This document shows, one piece after another, positions 1-11,552 of a stretch of 64,000 nt of DNA. The position numbers were made by a program, and so were the translations under genes. Numbering within the stretch: the stretch's first letter is position 1; each line of letters opens with the position of its first letter. Where the stretch lies: assembly GCA_020746105.1 (NCBI GenBank), contig CM036618.1:118063161-118127160 (forward strand). Reading direction: 5' to 3'. A model generated the notes under the pieces. That model did no database searches. It saw nothing but the letters and a program-made list of their open reading frames with translations, and was not told the origin of the DNA. This stretch comes from Trogon surrucura (lineage: Eukaryota > Chordata > Aves > Trogoniformes > Trogonidae).

Positions 1-3000
1 ACAATACCAAAATACTTTAAAAAAAAAACAATAAATTTTTTCTTAAGCAGTTTTAGTGGTTTAATTGTACTGCAGACTTTTCATCTTGCTTTTAAACACA
101 AGAAAAAAAGGCCTCCACTAAGTTTTCCCTCTAGTTCAACACCAAATGCCTTCTTAAAAACACAAGGTCAACGCAAGTATCAGAATTACTGTTTTATGAA
201 CCATTTCTATAACTTTTCTATCCTCACAGCCACCAAACTGCAGACACATACCAACGACATGTAAAGCAACGACGGGCTGCAACCAGCTCAACACCTCCCA
301 TGCCAAGGTTCAGTCAAGGACAAATTATGCTGGCAGCACTGTAAATCTCACACGATAAAAGTTTTTTCTGTAATTTCACCAATATTAAAAAAAAAAACCT
401 AATAAAATAAATCAATGCTAAGGAATCAGACACATTGCCCTTCAGGAAACATGATTAAATAAGGCAACTGCACAGCCAAAACCATGGAGAAGGTGGTGGA
501 AGGCGGGTCCAGCCCCCACTTTCAGCAACATGCTCTCCCATGCAGCTCTTCAACAGCCAACCTGGCAGCAGAAGATTCATTTCTCAGCTTGCCAGCACTG
601 CGAGGACCCACTGCAGTTGGCATCCAAGGCAAAATTAAGACATTCATCTCCCAATCGTGCCACGTACCCCCACCCACGCCGTACGGACGAGCAACGGAGA
701 GATGCGAAGGTCCAAGCGTTACAGGGATCAAGCTATTGAACAAAAATTAAAGCTAAAGAGATAAAAAAACCCAACAACTCTGATTATGCTTTGAATTAGC
801 TCGGGTGATACCTTCAGGTCTCTTAAAGAATGAGACTGTTTGCAAATAACCTGCAACTCCAGACCCAGAAGCCCTAAAGCAGCGGCCAAGTCTACGTGCC
901 AGCCCTGCTGATGCCTTTCAGTAGCTTTTCACAGCATCAATTTGATTGCTGGAAAACAGACAGGGCGACGGGCTGCAGGGGAGGAAGGATGCACGCGACG
1001 AGCTCCCTGGGCTGCTGCTCGCTATTGGGGTGCAAACCCCACTACTCCCAACCCTCCCTCCTCGCCTCGCTTCATCCCAACTTGAGGCAAAGCACACGCT
1101 TCCCTGTACACCGCAACTTGAAGCGCTAGTAACCTTACACCAGCTCGGGGGCATACCTTTCCACTCGTAAATCCATGCCAACAGCCAGCCTGCCTTCCAA
1201 GCACTTAAAAACCCCAGGCAGGAGTGTCTGGACTTGTCAGTGGAAGAAACGGAGCGAGTGGAGGTGAGCGGAGCTCGCTCGGCTTTCAGGCGACGGATGG
1301 GGGCGAGCACGACGGGTATCTTCTCAGACAGCATCCCCCTCGCTGCGGAAACCTGCTCAAGGTCCTATGGGTGAAGAGTCACTTTGGTTGCAGAAAAATG
1401 AGCGTTGCCCATGTTTTTGAAGGGAGGACACTCCGCCACGCTTAGAAACACACATACACAAGTCTGTGGGAGAGCCTTCTTTCACCTCGTGTTCCCTTCC
1501 GCCCCCAAAAATGCTTTCCACCACTGGTATGTGAATTAATAAATAAAAAGCACAAATATTCTAGAGCCTCAAAAAGTAAAAAAAAAAAAAAGTTACACAG
1601 ATGTGCTTTAGCTCAGATGGTAACTGCTGCTAGTGGCACCAACTAGTCCTACACATGAACTTAATTCCTACAAACCCACATCATTTAAGAAATGCCGTCT
1701 TTCCATAAGTGAGGAGAGGATGAGGAAGGAGCTGGTAGGTGAGACCGTGGTGCTGCAACTGGCTCCAGGAGTGTTTAAGGAAGAAACTCTGCGATTTCCC
1801 AGAGCACTCTGAAACTCTGCTGTGCAAACACCTTCAGTGTATTTCAGCTATTGCAAAGGAAACTAATCTCTCACCTAAGTCACCAAACAGGCAAGCGATG
1901 CTAAACATCGTAATGTACAGCGCAAGGAGGGAAGCTGCCCTGCAGATCCACCTGTAATGAGCGAAAAAAGAAGTAATGGGACTATCCAAACAGGACAGAT
2001 GTATAACACACACACACACAAAAAATCTAAGCACTTTCAGACCTCCTCAAGACCAAAGCGCACGTGCAGAACACGCTCCCGTCTTCGCGCCCCAAGTGCA
2101 AAACCCCAACGCGCACGGCAGTGCGGGTCCTTCCAAGCACAGAGACTCATTTCCCCGTACACGCGACCAGAAGTCACCATCAGGTTTTTACAACACATCT
2201 TCCAGCACCGCGACTGCGAATCTCATCAAGAGCAAGAGGAGAGGCGTAACAGCGACCAACTCGACTTTCCTATTAGAAGGAGCGAGTGAAAGTGGATGCT
2301 CTCACCGAGAGACACACGCTTTTGTTCCTAAAGAGAGATGTACACAGGCAAAAAGCCCTGGCGTTACTTCTGAAAAGCCATTTAACACACACACACACAA
2401 ATAAAAAAAAAAATCTGTTAAATTGTTTAAGTAGTTTGCTACGGAAACTATGCAAATGGAAGCCGAAAGTGGCACCTTTAGCACTTTGGACAAACAGCAT
2501 TAGCTAGAAAGGAAGGAGCTCTACCCCCACGGTAGTCCTCGGATCATGGAACACTTTTCTCCTTGCTAGGGACCACTGTCACAGTCCAGACACTCTGTGG
2601 AAGTGGGCAACTCTGCAGTCTCGCTTCTGAAACCACCACAGCTGGAGAAATCAAGTAATCTTGTTACAAAGCCCTTTAACCTTCCCTCCCCACACCCGCC
2701 AGTAAGAAGTCTCCTTCTTAACTGGAATAACCATCAGCTATCAGGCTCAGCTGATAGACTCGAGATCTCTCCTCTGATTGCAGCACATGTAGGAGTTTAG
2801 AACAAAGGGGAAGGGAAAAAAGAAATTAAAAAAAAAAACCAAATACAGTCCTACGAGGGAGAGCTGCAAGTGAAGAAAGCCAAAGAAAGTTACTCAAAGA
2901 GCCTAGGAACAAGCAGACAAGAGGCAAAAGTAATAATTTATGTTAAATCTCTCTTAGACCTACTGCAACAGGTAGAAAGGTCTTTAACAGCCTCAAAAGC

Positions 3001-6000
3001 GTACTTGGTAACGCTCCTTACAATAACACACGTTGTAAGGTGAAGCATGTACTTCCATGGCATGAAGCAGCGCTTTTCACTACAGCGGCTCCATCAGGTG
3101 CACATTGCAGGAGACCACCCTCTCCTAACGTATCACCAGCAGGGTTTGGTTTGCAGCAAATGGCAGAAGTCCTGCTTCCAGACAAGGGCGACGGGTGAAT
3201 GAATAATTAAATAAATAAAGCAAGAGGCAAAAAAAAAAAACAACCTGCAAAAAAAAAAAACAACAAACCCCAAAGCCAAGAGCGCAGAGGAAAGGAAATG
3301 AAAGAGCATAAAATGAGAAGCGAAACGGAGAAAGCGGACAGGAAAGTGCAGAAACACAGTACAGGAGGGAACAGCCCCTCGCAGGCTCTGCTGCTCTCGA
3401 CCTCGACCACAAGCAAATTCACGCCTCCTGCTGCAAAGAGCCGGGCAAGCCTGCTTCCCTGGGCGTGATGGGAACGGGGCAGGAGAGGGAAGAACCACCA
3501 GCAGCTTCGCTAGAGCGATGAGACAGAGTGAAGACATCCTGCTGGACTTAAAAGAGATGATCTTCCTCTGCCCGCTCAACACTAGTTTTGACATCAAGCT
3601 GGAGGAGGAAAAGGGGTGAGGAGCATCCCTATGGTATTTGCAGATACCAGCACCGATGGTCACGCCGGTACGGTAAAACCCCAAAACCAACCGCGCCAGC
3701 GGGCAGAAGCACAGCATTTGGGCTTTACTTTGCTATTCTTGCTGCGTTAGCAGGGCTCGTTGCCTCACCCCAGCTCTGCTTCTGCAACCCAGCGCCCTCA
3801 ACTCACCAAGCAGAGAGGACCAGCAAGGAAACGAAGCGACAAACCTGACCTTTGCTCAAAAAAGCTGATGCAAAACCAAAGGCGAGGGTTAGGAAGGCAT
3901 CAAGAAGGCAGCCGGCGCAGCCCAGCTGCGTTTCTCTGCTGCTTCGGAGGGTCAGGTTTTCAGTACTGAGTAAGCACCAGAAAAATAAATGATGAAAGGA
4001 AATTTGACAAGGAAAGGGGGCGGACGTGGGTAGGGAAAAGGGAAGGAAGGAAAAGAAAACTCACAAAATCTTGGCAGAAAACCAATAGGTAAGAAAAGAA
4101 ACTCGAAAACAAAAGAAAAAAAAAGGCGGGGGGGGGGGCATTAGAAAACATCAGCTGAGTTTACCCACGGCCAAGGTGGGAAGAAAGGGTCAGCGGAAGG
4201 TGTCAGGAGATGCCGCAGTGCTCTGCTTGCTGGGAGGCTTGGAGAAGACCTCTCTCATCAGTGCTCATCAGCTTCTCTCCCACTTTTGGGAGTCCCCAGA
4301 AACGGGGACCACGGCAGCTCACGCCTGCTGCCAATCAACTCCGCAGCCTCTTTGTGCCTTTTTTACCCAACCGACCTTTTTTCGTTTGACGACTTCCTTA
4401 AACTCCTGCACTGCTTCAGAAGCGCAAGTCCTCCAAAAGCCCAAAAGCTCCACTTAGCAAACAGGGTATATATCAAAAGCGCAGCCTCTGGAGCTTGTAC
4501 TTGTAGTTTTGACTGATCTGTGCCCTCTCCACTCCCGCACATTTCTTGCGAGCAGGTTTATCTTCTACGGTTAAAAAAAGCACAGAGGAAAAAAAAAAAG
4601 CAAAAATGAAACAAAACACATTTTTCAATGAATTTGTTGCAGGGAGCAGTTTCTAGGGCTAATGCTGGTCCTAACAGCGGAGAAAACAAGATGTACACCT
4701 TCGCTGACGAGCCGCAAGATCACGACTTCTGCAGAAACAGGGCACTATCATCCAATGTGTTAGAACAACACGCAACCCTGCTTGTGTTGGGATGCGGCCG
4801 TCTGCCGGCACTCTTTCGGTACCCAAACTTTTCAAGTACCTCTCTCGCAGGTTTAATACCTCCAGAGGATCATTTATTCTTACTCGGCCGGAAGGAAGTA
4901 AATTGAATTTAGCGATACCTCAGGCGTGCCAGAATGCGTAAGAAAGCAAAAGAAGGGACTGAAACCAGTAGTTTAGTTGTGTCTTGTTCCTCAGCTCCTA
5001 TTTTCCAGCCTGGTCCAGAAGAAGAATGACAATTACCATCGTCTCCCTGCGGTTCGGTGGCCGACAGGAAACAATTTTGCGGTTTAAATCCAGAGAACCG
5101 AGTCCACGTTAAGAGCGAGCCTCGCCGCACAATGTACTTCTGTTTGCAGCCTCGGGATTTATTTAAACGGGCAGATAAAACCTACCTTCTAACTCATGCT
5201 CGAGGGTGTGCCCCAGCGAGATAAAAAACAGGCTGCAAAACCAGGCTGAAGAGGATCCCACTGCTGGTGAGGTGTCTGCGCCACGTCTGAACGCTGTCCC
5301 ACCACAGAGAGGGGAGCCTCGCCAAAAAAAACTCACTTTCTGGTCCAAAAGCAGGTTGTTCGGGTCTCTCTTCTTCAATACAGGATCAGAGTTATCCAAG
5401 GGCTGCCCGTAGCGTGGACTAACGTGCTGAGAAATTCAAGTCCAAGCTCCCTTCCACTTGTGTCAACCCTCTTCCCACTTGTTTTCCTTCCAGTTGTCCG
5501 GTCAAACACTCCCTCCACACGTCTTCCACCTACAGCTCCTTTCCAAGGCGTTTCAAGAGAAGCAGAAAGGGTAAATACCTTTTTTTTTTCCTTTCCTCCT
5601 TCATCAGATATCTATAAACAGCAACTTCTCCCCCTAAGCCAACAAAGCGACTACTTACATGTCGTATTTTAAACAGGCGTGTTTTCAGGACAAGAAATAA
5701 ACAGTTGCATTTTGGCAATCTCTCATTTCCTGTCCTATTTGCGAGCGATGCTGTCATGACACACAGCATGTCCCATGCCTTCCTCCCTGGCTTAAGCTCG
5801 CGGCAAAAAAAAAAAATTCAGCTGAATGAGCTTCTCATGACACCTACAGAAAAATCATCAGTACTGGGCAAAAGTGTGGTTGAAAGTGAAGGGGAGGGGA
5901 GAAAAAAAAAGTAATTTTTCAGCTTCAAAGGCAAACTGCAATATTGATAGACTAGAAATTCAGAGTAAGCATCAACGGTCCCTGTTCGGAGATGGAGGGA

Positions 6001-7019
6001 AGCAGGATTTGGGGACCAGCGAAAGGACAAATAAGCGCAAGTTTAATTTTCATTCCCTGGGGTGGGAAAAATGCATCACCCTGAAGCATCGGTGGAATCT
6101 CACGCCGCATTCTGCTGTCCCGGACAACACCGCAGCAACTGGAGACACATCCCGCTTCACCCAGCTAGCTCGTTAAAATCCTCTGGGGTGGGGACAAGTC
6201 CCATTCGGGCTCGTTGGTGCAACCAAAGCACACGCTGGCTGAGCTGCGGGGACACCTCGGGGACGCGGGCGCTGCCTGGCTTGGGGCAGGGCGTCGCGGC
6301 TCCATCCCGAGAAGGAGCAGCAGCAGCAGCAGCGACAGGCTGCGGACCAACACTTCCTCGTTCTCTGACCTTTTCCATTTAATTACTTCCTGTGACTTTC
6401 TTGGAACCGTGCATCGGAACGAGCAGAGCAGGCGGCAGCCTCCGGGCGCAGTTGAATCGCTTCAAGGGTTTCAGCTCCATCCTCCTACTTCTAAGCGGAA
6501 AGACGCCAGCAGCCCACCCGGGAGCCGATGGCTGCGGAGGGGGTCACGGCTCGCAGCGGGCAGCTGCCCCTCTCCCCGGTGCAGGCGGCGCTGCCCAAAA
6601 CTCTGCCACCACTTAGTAACGCTCAGCAGAGCCGCAGCTTCGTGCCTCCTCCGATTTATTACCGGGCATCCTCGATTTCCCCCCCCTGCAAAGGAGAAGC
6701 GCGGCGGCAACGGGGGGCAGAGGGAGGGTGGCGGTGTGGAAAGCAGGGATCGAAGGCTGAGATGCAGAAAGAGGCGCTCGCTTCGCAATGACAAATTGAC
6801 CTCTAAGTATCGATCCGGAACGGTGCAGTCATGGAGGGACCAATGAGTTTCCAGCATCCTAAGCCCTATTTCTTTTTCCCCTCCTTGGTTTTATAAATCA
6901 TTTAAAAACTCAAAGTTGTGTCGAGCTATTCTCAAAGAATTTTAAAAAAAAAAAGGCAAAAATGGGTTGGGGGGAACCTTGACAATTTACTTGAAGAGAG
7001 TTATTTTAAAATGCATCCT
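1..7019. other. Non-coding AT-rich to mixed DNA
   Basis: No exon can be supported here on either strand. Open frames are short, overlap each other on both strands and resemble no family I know. The stretch holds many A-runs and T-runs and two short CA tracts near 2009 and 2387. A GC-rich patch with a short CAG run lies at about 6.2-6.8 kb. If the candidate minus-strand first exon at 9461-9507 is real, this stretch is probably its first intron, since transcription would run leftward through it. That is inference. Confidence 0.5.
2009..2022. repeat. Short (CA)n microsatellite
   Basis: A run of about seven CA dinucleotides followed by an A-run. A similar short CA tract followed by As lies at about 2386-2399. 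Both are ordinary simple repeats. Confidence 0.8.
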
Positions 7020-7262
7020 GTCAGTGGTCCTTTTTTTTTTTCCAAGTAATCTGGCTGTTAACATTTGCTCACAGTGCACTCAGTGAGATGAGAATAGCTA
7101 TGCAAATTAAAGCCAGATATCTAGGGCAAATAGCAGCCTATACTACCATTGTTCTGACAGCTTGAGAAAACTTATCAGGAGAGCCTGTCCTTATTTCTTT
7201 TAACACCATATATATTGGGGGGGGGGAATAATTAAATCACTTCACCCACCACCGAAATGAAA
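7020..7262. promoter_or_regulatory. Candidate conserved enhancer-like block
   Basis: This stretch has balanced composition between low-complexity flanks. It carries a perfect octamer ATGCAAAT at 7100-7107 inside a longer TATGCAAATTAAAG context. A SOX-like CCATTGTT followed directly by a MEIS/TGIF-like TGACAG lies about 45 bp downstream, and a GATA-like TTATCA follows. Dense POU, SOX and TALE-type sites without an open frame are typical of developmental enhancers. Conservation cannot be tested from one sequence, so this is a motif-based guess. Confidence 0.3.
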
Positions 7263-8640
7263 AACAAGCCATGAGTCACCAGCTCCAGCGCCGCTATCAA
7301 TCAATGCGAGGCTGGAAGCGAAGAGCTTACGGAGGAAACCATGGCTCACCTAAAACACCCTGCGAGGCGAAGGCCTGGATCTCACCGCCACGAGCCCAAC
7401 GGCAGCCTCCGAAGCAGCCGGGGTAGGGACCACGGTGCATCGTTTACCCCAGAAGCCAACACATCCAGCTGCCAAGATAAGAGCTAACGCTGGCCGGGGA
7501 AGCGGGCTGAGCACCAGGTCCCCAAGGCCACCAGTGCTGCCCATGTCCTGGTGAGCGAAGCACAGGGTTGGTGGGTTCAGCAGTGACCCCAGGGGAGGTG
7601 GTAGGACCCCAAGCCCAGGTGGGACCTTCTCTCCCTCCCTCCCCGAGCCCAGGTAGGACACACACAAAACCCAAAGCCTCCCTCGGCACGGCAGCACGTG
7701 GAGGAAGAATTCACTCCAAAACAAACTGCAGCCTACAATTAAAGAGGAAAAAAAAAAAAAAACACACAACAAAAAAAACCAACCCAACCCTCCAACAAAC
7801 AACAACCAACCAGCAGAGCCAAGCACTCGCCGCCGCTTTACACCAACGCTCACCTCTGCACCAAGCCCTGCAGGGAAACGTGTTCTTTCCCCCCCCGAAG
7901 ACGACGGGTTGGCGAGCGGCAGCTTTTTTTGCCCGCCCAGTCACGCCAGGTTTGCCCCCGCGCTCTCAAACCCAGAGGCAGGGACCTACCTCTCGCCCGA
8001 CTCGAGGAACGAAACCAGAAAAACCAAACCAAGACCTGGCGGGTTTTTATCGGAAACGATTTGGCCACGTTTTTCCACCTTTTAGGTCACCGCAGTCGGC
8101 GTGAGAGAAGCTTTTTTCGTAAAATTATCTTTTCGGAAGAACCTTACCAACTTCAAAATAACCACAATTTCAGAAGCTGCGCACAAACACGTATTTTATA
8201 GTTACGAAGTGCCAAAACAACAATTCCCCTCGACACACGTGTTGCAGGCAGAAGCCATTTCCTTCGCCACTCGCGTTTTCTCCAGGAAATCGCCTTAAAA
8301 CGCGCTCGACACCACGAAGCCGTGAGCACGGCACGCGCCGCCAATTACGACTCGATTTTTTTTTTTTTTTTTTTGATTCTTCCAGCCTCCAAAACCGAGC
8401 CGAGAAGTTGCACAATTTTCGACGCCGCTTTATAAGCCCTGAGAGAAGTCATTTCTAATTTTTTTTTCTTTTTTTTTTTTTCCTTTTTTAAAGCACGGCA
8501 CATCCTATGGCGCTTGGCACCAAACCAGTCCTGCACGCAAGTGAGTCATTCCTCCTGCCTGTCAAAACCCCGAGAAAAAGAGATAGCCAGCAACAACATT
8601 CGGCTTGTGAAAGCCTTTTCCTGTAATTTCGCTCTGATCT
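7263..8640. other. Non-coding DNA flanking the CpG island
   Basis: No exon supported. The stretch includes A-rich simple sequence at about 7748-7800, a T19 run at 8356-8374 and another T-rich tract at about 8460-8490. GC content and CpG density rise towards 8.7 kb, where the CpG island begins. Confidence 0.5.
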
Positions 8641-8846
8641 CTTGGAGTTTTAGCAAAGAAATGAAATAAAAAGGAGGGGAAAGAGCACGGGGAGGCGTTC
8701 TGGAGGAGTCTCGGGGGGGGGTTTATCCGCAGGGAGGGGTCCTTGCGGGGGGGTGGGGGTGCATTGGGGACCCGCAGCCCCCCGGGGCGGGCGTGGGGGT
8801 GGCGGTGAATGGGGAGGCCGCCGGTGCCCGGGTTTGTGAATGCGGC

Positions 8847-8856
8847 GTCATGTGAC
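8847..8856. promoter_or_regulatory. Palindromic E-box, USF/TFEB (CLEAR-like) type
   Basis: The sequence GTCATGTGAC is a perfect 10-bp palindrome. It differs from the classical GTCACGTGAC element by the central step. Sites of this form bind bHLH-zip factors such as USF and MITF/TFE. It lies in the CpG island immediately before a CGG run. Confidence 0.35.
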
Positions 8857-9188
8857 GGCGGCGGCGGCGGCCGCCCTCCTCCTATTCACAAAAAACGGCG
8901 GCGGCCGGGGCGGGGAGCCGCGACGTCGCCCGTCACCCCCCCCCGCCCTTTCCCCGGTTCGCTCCTCATCCTCAACACCCCCCCCACACCTCCTCCCGCT
9001 CCTCAAACCCCGCGGGTGCGGGAGCTCATCGCCAACCCCCCTCTCCCCCTCCCAACCCCGACCTCTCCCCCTCCCGCCGGGGAAGGGAGAAGCGGTGTCC
9101 GGGGGTGCCCCCCCCCCCCGCCCCAACCCCGCCACCGCACCCCGGCGTCCCCGCCGCCTCGCGGGGTTTTTATGAATGAAAGGGCGGT

Positions 9189-9196
9189 ATGCAAAT
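9189..9196 (+). promoter_or_regulatory. Octamer motif ATGCAAAT
   Basis: A perfect POU-factor octamer sits in an AT-containing pocket (about 9165-9197) within otherwise GC-only island sequence. It lies about 260 bp from the candidate donor of the minus-strand exon. Octamers are classical promoter-proximal elements. Confidence 0.4.
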
Positions 9197-9460
9197 GAGC
9201 GCGCGCCCCGGGGAAGGGGGGGGGGGGGAGCGGGAAATGGCGGATGCGCGGGCGGGCGGGCAGCGCGCACTCGACCGCGCGTGTCCGCGTCCCTCTGTCC
9301 GCCCCGCGGTCCCTGTGCGCGGAGGGGAGGGGGGGGGGGGGTGTGCAGGGTGGGGGGGGGGGGGGGAAGGGGGTGAGGGACCCGCAGCGGCTCCCGCCGG
9401 GGCAACAAAGGGTGGCCCCCGCCCGCCCGCCGCCCCACCGCCGGCCCCGGCCCCGCTCAC

Positions 9461-9507
9461 TCGTCAGGGTAGGCTTCCTCGGTCATCTTCTCCCCGTCTA
9501 GGCTCAT
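9461..9507 (-). CDS. Candidate first coding exon, unidentified gene
   Basis: On the minus strand an ATG at 9507-9505 opens a frame reading MSLDGEKMTEEAYPD followed by a partial codon. A consensus splice donor (GACGA then GTGAGC) lies at 9461/9460. A second in-frame ATG (MTEEAYPD) begins at 9486. The short acidic, low-arginine peptide stands out against the Arg/Pro/Ala-rich frames produced by random island sequence, and the donor falls just before an in-frame stop. G at -3 gives an acceptable initiation context. The frame is also open upstream, so the true start could be further right. I do not recognise the protein and no second exon was found in 1-9 kb. It may be the first exon of a long-intron gene leaving the window to the left. 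Confidence 0.35.
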
Positions 9508-10210
9508 CCCTCGCCGCGGGCGGCCGGGCTGCGCCTCCGCATCTTCCTGCGCTTCACATGGCGAGGGAGGCCGCGCCGCGGCGGGCCGGGGCTGGCGGCC
9601 GCGCCGGGCCCGACGGCGCGGGAGCGCGGGCGGCGGCGGGGGGGGGGGGAAGGGGGTGGGAAGGGAGGGAGGGAGGGACGGGGAGGGGGGGGCTACGGCC
9701 GCTCTCGTCGCCGGGCGGCGGCGGCCGGGGGCGGAGGAGGAGGCGGCGAGGCGGCGGTCAGCGCGCCGCGGGGGCGCGGCGGGGCGCGGCGGCGACGGCG
9801 GCGGCGCGGGGTCCGGGCCCGGGGGAGCGGCGCAGCGCCCGGGGGCAGGCGGCGGCTCCGGGCCAGCCCCATGGCCGCGCTCACGCCATGGCGGGGCGCC
9901 GCGGGTGGCGGCGGAGCGGGGAAGGGAGGGAGAGAAGGGGAGGGGGGGGGGGGGGAAAGCCCCGGCAGGAAGCGGCGGCGCGGCCGCCGGGAGCGGGCAG
10001 GGCAGCGCCGGACCCTGGCGTGAGGGAGGGAGCCGCGGCAGCGCCGAAGGAGGAGACGCGCCTGCCCCTGGCACCTCCCCCGCGGCCCGCCCCGGCCCCG
10101 CCCACCGAGCCCCCGCAGCGCAGCGCCCGGGGCGGGCCCGCCGCGCGCGGCACCGCCCCTCGCGCCGCAGCCCGCGCGCCCCGCCCGGAGCCGCTCGGCC
10201 CCGCCCGGAG

Positions 10211-11185
10211 CGGCTCGGCCCGGCCCGGCACGGCTCGGCCCGGCACGGCTCGGCTCGGCACGGCACGGCTCGGCTCGGCACGGCACGGCTCGGCCCGGCA
10301 CGGCACGGCTCGGCACGGCTCGGCACGGCTCGGCACGGCTCGGCTCGGCTCGGCACGGCACGGCACGGCTCGGCACGGCTCGGCTCGGCACGGCACGGCA
10401 CGGCTCGGCTCGGCTCGGCACGGCACGGCACGGCACGGCTCGGCTCGGCTCGGCTCGGCTCGGCACGGCACGGCACGGCTCGGCTCGGCTCGGCTCGGCT
10501 CGGCACGGCACGGCTCGGCACGGCACGGCTCGGCCCGGCACGGCACGGCTCGGCTCGGCACGGCTCGGCTCGGCTCGGCTCGGCACGGCACGGCACGGCT
10601 CGGCTCGGCTCGGCTCGGCTCGGCACGGCTCGGCTCGGCTCGGCACGGCTCGGCTCGGCACGGCTCGGCACGGCACGGCTCGGCCCGGCACGGCACGGCT
10701 CGGCTCGGCACGGCACGGCTCGGCACGGCTCGGCTCGGCACGGCACGGCACGGCTCGGCTCGGCTCGGCACGGCACGGCACGGCTCGGCTCGGCTCGGCT
10801 CGGCTCGGCACGGCACGGCTCGGCTCGGCTCGGCACGGCACGGCACGGCTCGGCTCGGCACGGCTCGGCTCGGCACGGCTCGGCTCGGCACGGCACGGCT
10901 CGGCTCGGCTCGGCTCGGCACGGCTCGGCTCGGCACGGCTCGGCTCGGCACGGCACGGCTCGGCACGGCTCGGCTCGGCACGGCTCGGCACGGCACGGCA
11001 CGGCACGGCACGGCTCGGCACGGCTCGGCTCGGCACGGCTCGGCACGGCACGGCACGGCTCGGCACGGCTCGGCTCGGCACGGCTCGGCACGGCTCGGCA
11101 CGGCACGGCACGGCACGGCTCGGCCCGGCTCGGCCCGGCCCGGCCCGGCCCGGCTCGGCCCGGCCCGGCCCGGCCCGGCTCGGCT
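10211..11185. repeat. 195-unit CGGCN pentanucleotide array
   Basis: The array is 975 bp, exactly 195 units of CGGC followed by T, A or C, with no insertion or deletion breaking the 5-bp register. CGGCT and CGGCA units alternate irregularly. CGGCC is concentrated at both ends and recurs inside at 10291, 10531 and 10681. I saw no CGGCG unit. Because the pentamer contains no stop codon in any frame, both strands stay open through it and give artificial proteins with five-residue periodicity (Ala/Arg/Leu/Gly on plus; Arg/Ala/Pro/Glu/Cys on minus). There is one CpG per unit. Confidence 0.97.
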
Positions 11186-11552
11186 CACTGAGCCTCCGGG
11201 GCGCGGCCGCCGCGCTCGGTGCCGCCCCCCGCGCCGCAGCCGGCGCGCCCTGCCGGGCCTCGCTCACCTCCTGCTGACCTCGCTCGGCTCGCCGGGGTTC
11301 AGCCCGACCTCGCCCGGCTCGGCTCGTCCCGGGGCTTGGCGCAGCTCCCTGTCCTGGCCGACGAGGCCCCTGGGAGGGACGGAGGCCCCTGTCAGCGATG
11401 AGCGCGAGGCCAAGGGCCCCCGCGGAGGTCCCGGGGCCGCTCTGCCCACCCCGGTGGCTTTCTGGCCCACCCCACCTGTCCGAGCTCGGATCAACCCTCA
11501 GCAAGGCTGGGGGGGGAGCGCAGCTGTACTGGGAGTGTGCGCGGGGTCTTTT

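Larger units (their letters stand above)
8640..11500. promoter_or_regulatory. Large CpG island, promoter-type
   Basis: GC content is extreme, with very frequent CpG over nearly 3 kb, including CGG runs at 8856-8875 and long G-runs near 9320-9370, 9640-9690 and 9930-9955. Promoter-type sites are visible: a palindromic E-box at 8847-8856, an octamer at 9189-9196 and CAAT-like elements. CpG islands of this kind in birds normally mark the promoter of a broadly expressed or developmental gene. A candidate minus-strand start codon lies inside it. The island also contains the pentamer array at 10211-11185. Open frames of several hundred codons on both strands are a by-product of stop-poor GC-rich repeats. 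Confidence 0.75.

Noticed and set aside
3133..3717. 194-codon minus-strand frame
   Set aside because: Phe/Ser/Leu-rich translation of A-rich simple sequence, with no domain, no splice context and several overlapping frames.
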